Source: Flavobacterium sp. KACC 22761
GTDB lineage: Bacteria > Bacteroidota > Bacteroidia > Flavobacteriales > Flavobacteriaceae
NCBI RefSeq assembly: GCF_034058155.1
Contig: NZ_CP139148.1
Location: forward strand, 1,736,001-1,800,000
Length of the DNA: 64,000 nt
Reading direction: 5' to 3'
The first letter of the stretch is position 1, and the number at the start of each line of letters is the position of its first letter. A program made the translations under genes and the position numbers. This document shows, piece after piece, positions 45,101 through 54,694 of the stretch. Under the pieces are notes generated by a model. It was not told where the DNA came from. It ran no database searches and saw only the letters and a list, made by a program, of their open reading frames with translations.

Positions 45101-45209
45101 ATCAGGAGCATCACACGAGGCATTTTAATAAACAGGATTTCCCGCTCTCGGCTATATCTCGCTGTTGCCCGACCTCGGGCCAGCAAGGATAACGCCTCCA
45201 TCGGGGCTA
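45101..45209 (-). repeat. dispersed 109-base structured element, copy 2 (REP-like)
   Basis: The reverse complement aligns along its length with 13297-13403, from TAGCCCCGATGGAGGCG to ATGCTCCTGAT, with a few changes (CCGAGGTCGGG here against CCGAGAGGG there). The orientation is opposite to copy 1. Confidence 0.85.
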
Positions 45210-45271
45210 GATACAAACATTAGGCTTCTTTTAAAGATTGCAATAATGCGTTTTATCTTATTAGTAAAAAA

Positions 45272-45402
45272 TCAATTGCCTCCAGCTTTAGGTGGTGAAA
45301 TTAAGATGAAAATAAAAAAGGCTTTATCCAAACATACGAGTTTGGCTAAAGCCTTTCATTTGTTCAATAAAAAAACCTCCAGCTAAAGCTGGAGGCAATT
45401 GA
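45272..45402. repeat. nested inverted repeat between M1 peptidase and epimerase genes
   Basis: Outer arms at 45272-45289 (TCAATTGCCTCCAGCTTT) and 45385-45402 are 18-base perfect reverse complements. An inner stem at 45317-45333 and 45340-45356 pairs AAAGGCTTTATCCAAAC with GTTTGGCTAAAGCCTTT (one mismatch). No gene is visible in the 408-base gap, which is filled by a terminator, the REP-like element and this structure. Confidence 0.85.
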
Positions 45403-45445
45403 GATTTTTGATTTTATAATAATAAGTAAATCGTTCTGAAAAAAT

Positions 45446-46384
45446 TTAACTCAAATGCTCAATCATATCTTTTGTCATGGTTTCCAAATCAAATTTATGA
45501 TTCCATCCCCAGTCTTCTCTGGCAGAACTGTCGTCAATACTTGCTGGCCAGCTATCCGCAATTTTTTGACGGAAATCTGGATTATAAGTAATTTCAAACT
45601 CCGGAATATGTTTTTTGATTTCTGCAGCAATTTCTGTCGGAGTAAAACTCATGGCCGCCAAATTGTATGATGAATGAATTTTAATTTCTTCAGCCGGAGC
45701 TTTCATGATGTTGATGGTTGCGTCAATTGCATCATCCATATACATCATCGGCATTTTGGTTTCCGAAGATAAAAAGCATTCGTATTTTTTATCGGCAATA
45801 GCTTTGTAGAAAATATCAACAGCATAATCTGTCGTTCCACCGCCTGGAGGAGTTGACCAGCTGATCAAGCCCGGATAACGAATACTGCGAACATCAACAC
45901 CATAAATGTTATGGTAATATTCACACCATCTTTCGCCCGCTTGTTTACTGATTCCGTAAACGGTTGAAGGTTCCATTACGGTATATTGAGGTGTGTTTTC
46001 TTTTGGAGTAGTTGGTCCAAAAACGGCGATACTTGAAGGCCAGAAAATCTTTTTTATTTTTTTGGCTTTAGCCAAATTCAAAACGTGAAAAAGCGAATTC
46101 ATATTCAAATCCCAAGCAAAAGCAGGGTTTTTTTCAGCAGTTGCAGACAAAAGCGCGGCCATTAAATATACATCTGTAATTTGGTGCACTTCGACAAGAT
46201 GTTCAATTTGGTTAAAATCTAAAGCATTGACCACTTCAAAAGGTCCTGAGTTAACAACATCAGTATTTAATTTTCGGATATCAGAAGCAATTACGTTTTC
46301 TGTTCCGTACAGCTTGCGTAGTTTTTGGGTCAGTTCGGTCCCAATTTGACCACAAGCGCCAATGATCAATATTTTCGGATTCAT
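45446..46384 (-). CDS. L-threonine 3-dehydrogenase, epimerase-type (NAD-dependent SDR)
   Basis: A 312-residue extended short-chain dehydrogenase. The NAD motif is ILIIGACGQIGTEL, the catalytic YxxxK is STVYGISKQAGERW, and the Ser lies in FWPSSIAVFG. The features NPAFAWDLNMNSLFHVL and GTTDYAVDIFYKA match the short-chain L-threonine dehydrogenases that resemble UDP-galactose epimerase. It would oxidise threonine to 2-amino-3-ketobutyrate in the cytoplasm. A sugar epimerase role is the main alternative. A TATATTTG -7 box lies 22 bases upstream. Confidence 0.85.
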   Translation of the reverse strand: MNPKILIIGACGQIGTELTQKLRKLYGTENVIASDIRKLNTDVVNSGPFEVVNALDFNQIEHLVEVHQITDVYLMAALLSATAEKNPAFAWDLNMNSLFHVLNLAKAKKIKKIFWPSSIAVFGPTTPKENTPQYTVMEPSTVYGISKQAGERWCEYYHNIYGVDVRSIRYPGLISWSTPPGGGTTDYAVDIFYKAIADKKYECFLSSETKMPMMYMDDAIDATINIMKAPAEEIKIHSSYNLAAMSFTPTEIAAEIKKHIPEFEITYNPDFRQKIADSWPASIDDSSAREDWGWNHKFDLETMTKDMIEHLS

Positions 46385-46405
46385 TTTGTGTGAGTTTTAG
46401 AAAGA

Positions 46406-46413
46406 CAAATATA
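46406..46413 (-). promoter_or_regulatory. -7 box of the threonine dehydrogenase-type gene
   Basis: TATATTTG on the minus strand is an exact TAnnTTTG match, 21 bases before the start codon. Confidence 0.5.
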
Positions 46414-46649
46414 ACGTTTTCGCAATTACGTACGTTTTTTAGAATCATAAATTATAGATTCAATAATGAAAAAGTTTGTTTGTTGGATAATTCTCTTTTT
46501 CAGGGGTGTGTCTTTGTGCCTACAAGAGTGTGCCCTTGTGCCTTTGAAAAATCGACAGAAAAATTTATTTCTCTTGGTTAAATTATAAAAAGAAAATCAT
46601 TTTAATTCAGTCAATTCTATCTAACTTTTTTAACTTTAAAAATAAGCGC

Positions 46650-46750
46650 AAAATCTTAGCGTCTCTGCGCCTTTGCGTGCAAATTTCTTGTTGCTGAAAC
46701 AAGAAGCTTTATGTTTTAATCTCGCGAAGTCGCAGAGACGCTAAGATTTT
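46650..46750. repeat. nested inverted repeat in a long intergenic gap
   Basis: The arms AAAATCTTAGCGTCTCTGCG (46650-46669) and CGCAGAGACGCTAAGATTTT (46731-46750) are 20-base perfect reverse complements, with a small hairpin (TTCTTGTT ... AACAAGAA) between them. The 558-base gap 46385-46942 also holds a degenerate TTTGTGCCTTTG-like tract near 46508-46550. No gene is visible there. Confidence 0.85.
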
Positions 46751-46915
46751 AAAGCAATTTTTTTTTGAATTATTGTTTCGATTTCCTCTAAGGATTGTCA
46801 ACTTAGAAATTCTTATCAAAGTCCAACAACTTTTTTCAAATCTGTGGCAAAACAACAACAATGATTTAGAGAATCTTTGGCAAAAATCAGAATTCGTAAT
46901 TGTAAATTTACTTCG

Positions 46916-46923
46916 TAACTTTG
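46916..46923 (+). promoter_or_regulatory. -7 box of the lipoprotein-mfd operon
   Basis: TAACTTTG is an exact TAnnTTTG match. The preferred start codon at 46943 lies 19 bases downstream, while the alternative ATG at 46931 would sit almost at the transcription start. Confidence 0.55.
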
Positions 46924-46942
46924 CGACTTAATGTTTTGCCAA

Positions 46943-47569
46943 ATGAAATATAAAATAGCTCTCTTTTTACTTTTGACTTTTCTGTTGCAATCTTGTCAAG
47001 ATGAAAATGCAAAACGCCTTGCAGAACAACAAAAAGTAGCCAAAAAGAATGAGAAAATCTTCAATAATATTAATAAAGCCTGGACCTTTATCGACGAGCC
47101 AATTAATGAAGCTGCAGAAAAAAATGCGGGTACATGGACAGAATGGCGCGAATTTTTAAAGGAACTTGGAGACAAGCCTAGAAGAACAATTGGTGCATTT
47201 CAAAAAAAGTCAAAAGCGATTGCAAAAAAAGCAATGGCATTGAACAATAATATTCCGGCAGAATTAAATCAACCAGCCATAAAAAGCAGAATTTCTATTT
47301 TGATTACCAAAGTCAAAATGATGGATTTGTTTATCAATTTGAGCACAATTCCAGATGATAAAGTGACATTTTTGATTGGTGAAATCAATAAGGAAATTAT
47401 TTCATTGGAAAGACAAATGGATAAAATTGTCGAAAAAGCGAAAATTCCAAAAGAACAAGGGGAAGAAGATTTCTTGAGAATGTTAGATACAACACGAGCG
47501 ATTCCGAGTTCAGGAATGCCACAAGTTCCATTGCAAAAAACGGATCAAAATACACCAAAAGTTGAGTAA
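46943..47569 (+). CDS. lipoprotein upstream of mfd, hypothetical
   Basis: A 208-residue lipoprotein with signal peptide MKYKIALFLLLTFLLQSCQD, where LQSC is the lipobox. The mature part is helical and charged, with coiled-coil-like stretches (ISLERQMDKIVEKAKI). I recognise no named family. Its stop codon overlaps the TTG start of mfd by 8 bases, so the two are translationally coupled. The start at 46943 is preferred over 46931 by the -7 box position and because it gives a standard signal peptide. Confidence 0.8.
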   Translation: MKYKIALFLLLTFLLQSCQDENAKRLAEQQKVAKKNEKIFNNINKAWTFIDEPINEAAEKNAGTWTEWREFLKELGDKPRRTIGAFQKKSKAIAKKAMALNNNIPAELNQPAIKSRISILITKVKMMDLFINLSTIPDDKVTFLIGEINKEIISLERQMDKIVEKAKIPKEQGEEDFLRMLDTTRAIPSSGMPQVPLQKTDQNTPKVE

Positions 47570-50500
47570 GAACGCCTTATATACCACATACGATAATCTG
47601 CCAAAAGCGCAGCAGATTGCGACAAGCTTGCTAGAAGGGAATCAGATAAAAATGAACTTTAGTGGCTTGTTGGGATCGGCGGTTTCATTTTTAATACGTT
47701 CTGTTTTCAGAAAAACTGAGCTGCCTTTTCTGATAGTTTTAGACAACAAAGAAGAAGCGGCGTATTATTTGAATGATTTAGAACAAATGATTGGTGAGCA
47801 AGATGTTTTGTTTTATCCAGCTTCATTTCGTCGTCCGTACCAAATTGATGAAACCGATAATGCCAATGTTCTGCTTCGTGCTGAGGTTTTAAACCGAATC
47901 AATTCGCGTAAAAAACCAGCGATAATTGTTACGTATCCAGAAGCGCTTTTTGAAAAAGTAGTAACAAGAAGAGAACTCGATAAAAACACCTTAAAAGTAG
48001 CTTTAAATGATAAAATTTCGATTGATTTTATCAACGAAGTTTTGTTTGAATACGAATTCAAGAGAGTAGATTTTATTACCGAGCCTGGAGAGTTTTCAGT
48101 TCGTGGAGGAATTGTCGATGTGTTCTCTTTCTCAAATGATCATCCGTATCGAATTGAGTTTTTTGGAAATGAAGTAGACAGCATCCGAACTTTTGATGTT
48201 GAAACGCAATTATCTGTTGAAACGCATAAAAAAATCACGATTATCCCGAATGTCGAAAACAAACTTTTTCAGGAAAACCGTGAGAGTTTCTTAGATTATA
48301 TTGCTGAAAAAACAGTTCTTTTCATTCAAAATACTGAAGGACTTTTTAGTCAATTAGATAAACAATTTGCGAGGGCTGAAGAAGCTTTTGAGAAATTGTC
48401 GAAAGAAATAAAACACGCTACGCCAGAACAATTGTTTTTAAATCAGGCGTCATTTATAAAAAGATCTTTGGATTTTTCAGTTGTAGAATTGGCTTCAAGA
48501 CCTGTTTATAAAACCACTAAGAAATTCGAATTTCATATTCAGCCTCAGCCATCTTTCAACAAACAATTTGATTTGTTGCTGAATAATCTGAGCGATAATC
48601 ATTTTAATGGATACGTGAATTATCTGTTTTGTTCAAATGACACTCAGGCCAAACGTTTTCATGATATTTTTGAATCTTTGGATGAAGCCAATTCAGAAAA
48701 TATCAGGAAACACTATCATACCATTGTATTGCCTTTATACCAAGGTTTTATTGATGAAGAAAACCAAATAACGGCTTATACCGATCATCAGATTTTTGAG
48801 CGTTATCATAAATTCAACATCAAAAACGGATATTCGAAAAAGCAAAACATAACCCTTAAAGAATTAACCGCACTTTCCGTTGGCGATTATGTAACACATA
48901 TCGATCACGGAATTGGGAAATTTGGCGGTTTACAGAAAATTCAGGTGGAAGGCAAAACGCAGGAAGCTATAAAATTGGTTTATGCCGATAATGATATTGT
49001 TTATGTGAGCATTCACTCGCTTCATAAAATTTCCAAATACAACGGAAAAGACGGAACGCCTCCCAAAATCTATAAATTAGGTTCGAACGCCTGGAAAGTT
49101 TTAAAACAAAAAACCAAAGCGCGCGTCAAACATATTGCCTTTAACTTAATTCAGTTGTATGCAAAACGACGTTTGGAAAAAGGTTTTCAATTTGCACCTG
49201 ATAGTTACTTGCAAAACGAATTGGAAAGTTCGTTTATTTACGAAGATACGCCAGATCAAATGAAATCAACGGCAGAAGTGAAAGCCGATATGGAAAGTGA
49301 TCGCCCAATGGATCGTTTGGTTTGTGGTGATGTTGGTTTTGGAAAAACGGAGGTTGCGATTCGTGCTGCTTTTAAAGCGGTAGATAATAGTAAGCAAGTT
49401 GCGGTTTTAGTTCCGACTACTATTTTAGCGTACCAGCATTATAGAACTTTTTCGGAACGATTAAAAGATATGCCGGTTACAATTGGTTACTTAAACCGAT
49501 TTAGAACGGCAAAACAAAAAACGCAGACTTTAAAAGATTTAGCCGAAGGAAAACTAGATATCGTAATTGGAACGCATCAATTGGTCAATAAAAATGTAGT
49601 TTTTAAAGACTTAGGATTACTGATTGTTGATGAGGAACAAAAGTTTGGTGTAAACGTAAAAGATAAACTGAAAACCATTGCGGCCAATGTTGATACGCTG
49701 ACTTTGACTGCAACGCCAATTCCGAGAACGCTTCAGTTTTCTTTGATGGCAGCTCGAGATTTATCGGTAATTACAACGCCTCCGCCAAACCGATATCCGA
49801 TTGAAACGAATGTTGTTGGTTTTAATGAAGAAATTATTCGTGATGCGATTTCGTATGAAATTCAGAGAAACGGACAAGTTTTCTTCATCAATAATAGAAT
49901 TGAAAATATAAAAGAAGTAGCAGGAATGATTCAGCGTTTGGTTCCAAATGCAAGAGTCGGAATTGGCCACGGACAAATGGACGGTGCCAAACTAGAAGAA
50001 TTGATGTTAGGTTTCATGAATGGAGATTTTGATGTTTTGGTAGCAACAACCATTATCGAAAGTGGTTTAGACGTTCCAAATGCGAACACGATTTTCATCA
50101 ATAATGCCAATAATTTCGGATTGTCAGATTTGCATCAAATGCGTGGTCGAGTAGGGCGAAGCAACAAAAAAGCATTCTGTTATTTCATCTGTCCGCCGTA
50201 TTCATCAATGACCGAAGATGCTAGAAAACGTATTCAAGCACTGGAACAATTCAGCGAATTGGGAAGCGGTTTCAATATTGCGATGAAAGATTTGGAGATT
50301 CGTGGAGCAGGAGATTTATTAGGAGGAGAACAAAGCGGTTTCATCAATGAAATTGGTTTTGATACGTACCAGAAAATCATGAATGAGGCGATTGAAGAAT
50401 TGAAGGAAAATGAATTCAAAGATTTATATCCAGAGGAAAATGATATCGATACCAAAGAATATGTAAAAGACATTCAAATCGATGCCGATTTTGAACTTTT

Positions 50501-50927
50501 ATTCCCAGATGAATACATTAACAACGTTTCTGAACGTCTAGTTTTATATAACGAATTAGGAGCGATAAAAGACGAAGCGGGTTTACAGGAATTTGAGAAA
50601 AAACTAATAGACCGTTTCGGGCCATTGCCAAAACCTGCTGTTGCTTTATTAAACAGCATCAGAATAAAATGGATTGCCACGAAAGTTGGAATTGAGAAAT
50701 TAGTCTTGAAACAAGGCAAAATGATTGGCTACTTCGTATCCGATCAGCAGTCCGATTATTACCAATCGGTGAAATTCAGAAACGTTTTAAACTTTGTTCA
50801 AAAACATAGCAATCTTTGTAAAATGAAAGAAAAACAAACCGTTAATGGATTACGTTTGTTATTGACTTTTGAAAATGTGAAGTCTATAAAACGGGCTTTG
50901 GAGTTGATGGAGTTGTTCGAGGAGTAA
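47562..50927 (+). CDS. mfd: transcription-repair coupling factor Mfd
   Basis: A 1121-residue ATP-driven translocase that removes stalled RNA polymerase and recruits UvrA. The start is TTG (MSKNALYTTYDNL), overlapping the preceding gene; the next Met is 30 residues inside the conserved N-terminus. Order: UvrB-like damage domains (1-420), the CarD-like RNA polymerase-interacting domain (LSVGDYVTHIDHGIGKFGGL near 445), helicase motor with Walker A GDVGFGKTEVA near 590, DEEQ box (IVDEEQKFGV) near 690 and TATPIPRTL, then the C-terminal TRCF domain (EELKENEFKDLYPEE onward). Confidence 0.97.
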   Translation: MSKNALYTTYDNLPKAQQIATSLLEGNQIKMNFSGLLGSAVSFLIRSVFRKTELPFLIVLDNKEEAAYYLNDLEQMIGEQDVLFYPASFRRPYQIDETDNANVLLRAEVLNRINSRKKPAIIVTYPEALFEKVVTRRELDKNTLKVALNDKISIDFINEVLFEYEFKRVDFITEPGEFSVRGGIVDVFSFSNDHPYRIEFFGNEVDSIRTFDVETQLSVETHKKITIIPNVENKLFQENRESFLDYIAEKTVLFIQNTEGLFSQLDKQFARAEEAFEKLSKEIKHATPEQLFLNQASFIKRSLDFSVVELASRPVYKTTKKFEFHIQPQPSFNKQFDLLLNNLSDNHFNGYVNYLFCSNDTQAKRFHDIFESLDEANSENIRKHYHTIVLPLYQGFIDEENQITAYTDHQIFERYHKFNIKNGYSKKQNITLKELTALSVGDYVTHIDHGIGKFGGLQKIQVEGKTQEAIKLVYADNDIVYVSIHSLHKISKYNGKDGTPPKIYKLGSNAWKVLKQKTKARVKHIAFNLIQLYAKRRLEKGFQFAPDSYLQNELESSFIYEDTPDQMKSTAEVKADMESDRPMDRLVCGDVGFGKTEVAIRAAFKAVDNSKQVAVLVPTTILAYQHYRTFSERLKDMPVTIGYLNRFRTAKQKTQTLKDLAEGKLDIVIGTHQLVNKNVVFKDLGLLIVDEEQKFGVNVKDKLKTIAANVDTLTLTATPIPRTLQFSLMAARDLSVITTPPPNRYPIETNVVGFNEEIIRDAISYEIQRNGQVFFINNRIENIKEVAGMIQRLVPNARVGIGHGQMDGAKLEELMLGFMNGDFDVLVATTIIESGLDVPNANTIFINNANNFGLSDLHQMRGRVGRSNKKAFCYFICPPYSSMTEDARKRIQALEQFSELGSGFNIAMKDLEIRGAGDLLGGEQSGFINEIGFDTYQKIMNEAIEELKENEFKDLYPEENDIDTKEYVKDIQIDADFELLFPDEYINNVSERLVLYNELGAIKDEAGLQEFEKKLIDRFGPLPKPAVALLNSIRIKWIATKVGIEKLVLKQGKMIGYFVSDQQSDYYQSVKFRNVLNFVQKHSNLCKMKEKQTVNGLRLLLTFENVKSIKRALELMELFEE

Positions 50928-50970
50928 TTTTTTGTTTTTTAGAAGCAGAAATTTATAGCTTCAAAGAAAC

Positions 50971-51044
50971 ACCTGTCCCGCTATCCCTTACAATCTTTTG
51001 TACCGAACCCCGGCACAAAAGGATTTCCAGTTCTATCGGGGCTA
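50971..51044 (-). repeat. short structured element related to the REP-like pair
   Basis: The reverse complement begins TAGCCCCGATAGAA and ends ATAGCGGGACAGG, so both ends resemble the 107-109-base element, but the middle is a different hairpin (CTTTTGTGCCGGGGTTCGG region). The element lies just after mfd. Confidence 0.7.
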
Positions 51045-51096
51045 AACGAGAAATTTAGTAATTCTTTTCACCATTTTTAAAGTTGCTTATGATTCT

Positions 51097-51603
51097 ATGA
51101 ATACTGATAAGAAAACATTTTTTGATAAAATTAGTTCGCAAATACTATATCGATTAGGTTTTGCTGGCTTATTTCCAAATTTAGGATTGATTACAGGCGG
51201 GATTCTGTTATTTCATGGTTTTAAAAGAAAAGATTTAAAGATGAAAATAATAGGAATAGCCAGTATACTTTTTACTCCATTATTTTGGCTTCTTTTAGAA
51301 AATAGTGAGCTACATAAAAAGCAACTTATAGAACTTACAAAATATCAATTAAATGAAGTTGTAAAAGATTTAGAGTTTTACAAGAGTAAAAATGGTCAAT
51401 ATCCAGATAGCCTGGCAGAATTAAAGCCTCAAAATAAATTTTTTAATGACGAGGAACTTTTTATCAATGAGTTTGATTTTACGAAATCAAAGCTTGTTAG
51501 ATTTTATTATAAGAAAGTTGAAAATGATTATATTTTGAAATCATCAGGCCCAGATTTGATTTTGGGTACAAAAGACGATATTTATTCACAATTGAAAAAA
51601 TAA
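51097..51603 (+). CDS. membrane protein with type II secretion pseudopilin G-like domain
   Basis: A 168-residue protein with two hydrophobic segments at about 24-40 (LGLITGGILLFHGF) and 49-68, then a soluble domain: VKDLEFYKSKNGQYPDSLAEL, followed by SSGPDLILGTKDDIY. The last part matches the C-terminal signature of GspG-type pseudopilins (GxDG...GTxDDI), but there is no prepilin peptidase site and no other secretion genes are present. Such orphan domains are common in Bacteroidota; the role is unknown. Confidence 0.75.
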   Translation: MNTDKKTFFDKISSQILYRLGFAGLFPNLGLITGGILLFHGFKRKDLKMKIIGIASILFTPLFWLLLENSELHKKQLIELTKYQLNEVVKDLEFYKSKNGQYPDSLAELKPQNKFFNDEELFINEFDFTKSKLVRFYYKKVENDYILKSSGPDLILGTKDDIYSQLKK

Positions 51604-51641
51604 AAAATGCCTTTTGAAATTCTCAAACGGCATTTTTTTTT
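51602..51641. terminator. bidirectional intrinsic terminator
   Basis: AAAAAATGCC and GGCATTTTTT pair around an internal TTTTGA/TCAAA stem, with A and T runs outside. It serves the convergent pseudopilin-like and DUF6169-like genes. Confidence 0.8.
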
Positions 51642-52146
51642 ATAACTTTTCTCCATTTAAAGTATTACTGATATTATTAAAAGCCTCTTCAATGTTCTTT
51701 AAATTAGCATTTTCTTTATGATACATCAAAGAAGTGTAAAGTTTAATAATTTCAGAACCAGAATCAAATTCGATAATATTATTAAGCTTAATGATATAAT
51801 TGGTCATATTGCTTTTATTGTACCATCTTTCAAAAGTAGCAAATCTTTGAAATGCTTTTTTGTCATTATCATCGCAAATGTAAATTAATGCATCTTGAGT
51901 ATTTTCAAAAAATGTTGTTATAATGTTTTTAATTGTTTCTGAAACAAATAAATCAAACGGTGCAGGTTCAGTACTAATTCTATCTATTGTGATCTGATAA
52001 ATATTTCCCAATTCTAAACCATCACCTATGCATGTAGCTAGTGTGAAATCTTCGTAGAAAGCAACTCTGTATTCGATTTGTCTTTTTGTTAAAAAAGTGT
52101 AATAACCAGAATCAGAATTAAAAGTATAATTATATTGTTTTGACAA
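51640..52146 (-). CDS. DUF6169-like protein
   Basis: A 168-residue acidic soluble protein. The N-terminus (YNYTFNSDSGYYTFLTKRQIEYRVAF) and the middle YICDDNDKKAFQRFATFERWY resemble the Bacteroidota family DUF6169; I am not certain of the match. The start is TTG at 52146, within the 3' end of the small gene 52130-52279, a 17-base overlap that implies coupled translation. The function is unknown. The arrangement of a very small first gene and a larger second gene is reminiscent of toxin-antitoxin pairs. Confidence 0.7.
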   Translation of the reverse strand: MSKQYNYTFNSDSGYYTFLTKRQIEYRVAFYEDFTLATCIGDGLELGNIYQITIDRISTEPAPFDLFVSETIKNIITTFFENTQDALIYICDDNDKKAFQRFATFERWYNKSNMTNYIIKLNNIIEFDSGSEIIKLYTSLMYHKENANLKNIEEAFNNISNTLNGEKL

Positions 52147-52279
52147 GCTTGATACCTTTTGAAGTTAAGGTTTCGGCAGAGATTTTTCCTTGTAAAAAAG
52201 AACGTACGGCAATCTTATCTTCTCTCATTTTGATAATTGCTTCTTTAATTACTTCTTTATTTACAGTTGTAGTTTTCAT
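52130..52279 (-). CDS. 49-residue protein, first gene of a two-gene module
   Basis: ATG at 52279 opens a 49-codon frame ending TAA at 52130. The protein begins MKTTTVNKEVIKEAIIKM and ends KGIKLVKTI; it is basic, helical and has no membrane segment. It overlaps the DUF6169-like gene by 17 bases, and a promoter-like pair lies directly upstream (52281-52316). Good composition, the overlap and the promoter support a real gene despite its size. Confidence 0.7.
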   Translation of the reverse strand: MKTTTVNKEVIKEAIIKMREDKIAVRSFLQGKISAETLTSKGIKLVKTI

Positions 52280-52280
52280 A

Positions 52281-52316
52281 TTGCAAAGTAATAGTTTTAA
52301 GTTGAATATTGCAAAA
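52281..52316 (-). promoter_or_regulatory. promoter of the 49-residue protein / DUF6169-like module
   Basis: On the minus strand TTTTTTG is followed after about 20 bases by TTACTTTG, close to TTG-N19-TAnnTTTG. The -7 box ends only 4 bases before the ATG, so the transcript may have almost no leader. Confidence 0.55.
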
Positions 52317-52414
52317 AAAGTAGTATTATTTTTATGTTTTGTGTGTAAATTAATGATTGTAAATTGATTAATTGTATTAAATTAAGGTAAAAAGAAATAA
52401 AATTAAATTTTATT

Positions 52415-52450
52415 AAAAAATGGCGCACGAAAATTCATGCGCCATTTTTA
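52415..52450 (-). terminator. intrinsic terminator of the starch locus
   Basis: AAAAATGGCGCA and TGCGCCATTTTT form a strong stem with a 10-base loop just beyond the GH97 stop codon; the A run becomes the T run of the minus strand. Confidence 0.88.
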
Positions 52451-52472
52451 CATACTACTAATTAACCAAAAT

Positions 52473-54677
<2,205 letters not shown>

Positions 54678-54694
54678 GTTCTATTTAGAGGCTT

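Noticed and set aside
45165..45386. Plus-strand ORF of 73 codons in the gap after the M1 peptidase
   Set aside because: It reads through the REP-like element and a nested inverted repeat, so the open frame is a by-product of repeats.
52140..52367. Plus-strand ORF of 75 codons with a hydrophobic stretch
   Set aside because: It is the antisense of the 49-residue protein gene and its promoter region, which have better coding and promoter signals on the minus strand.
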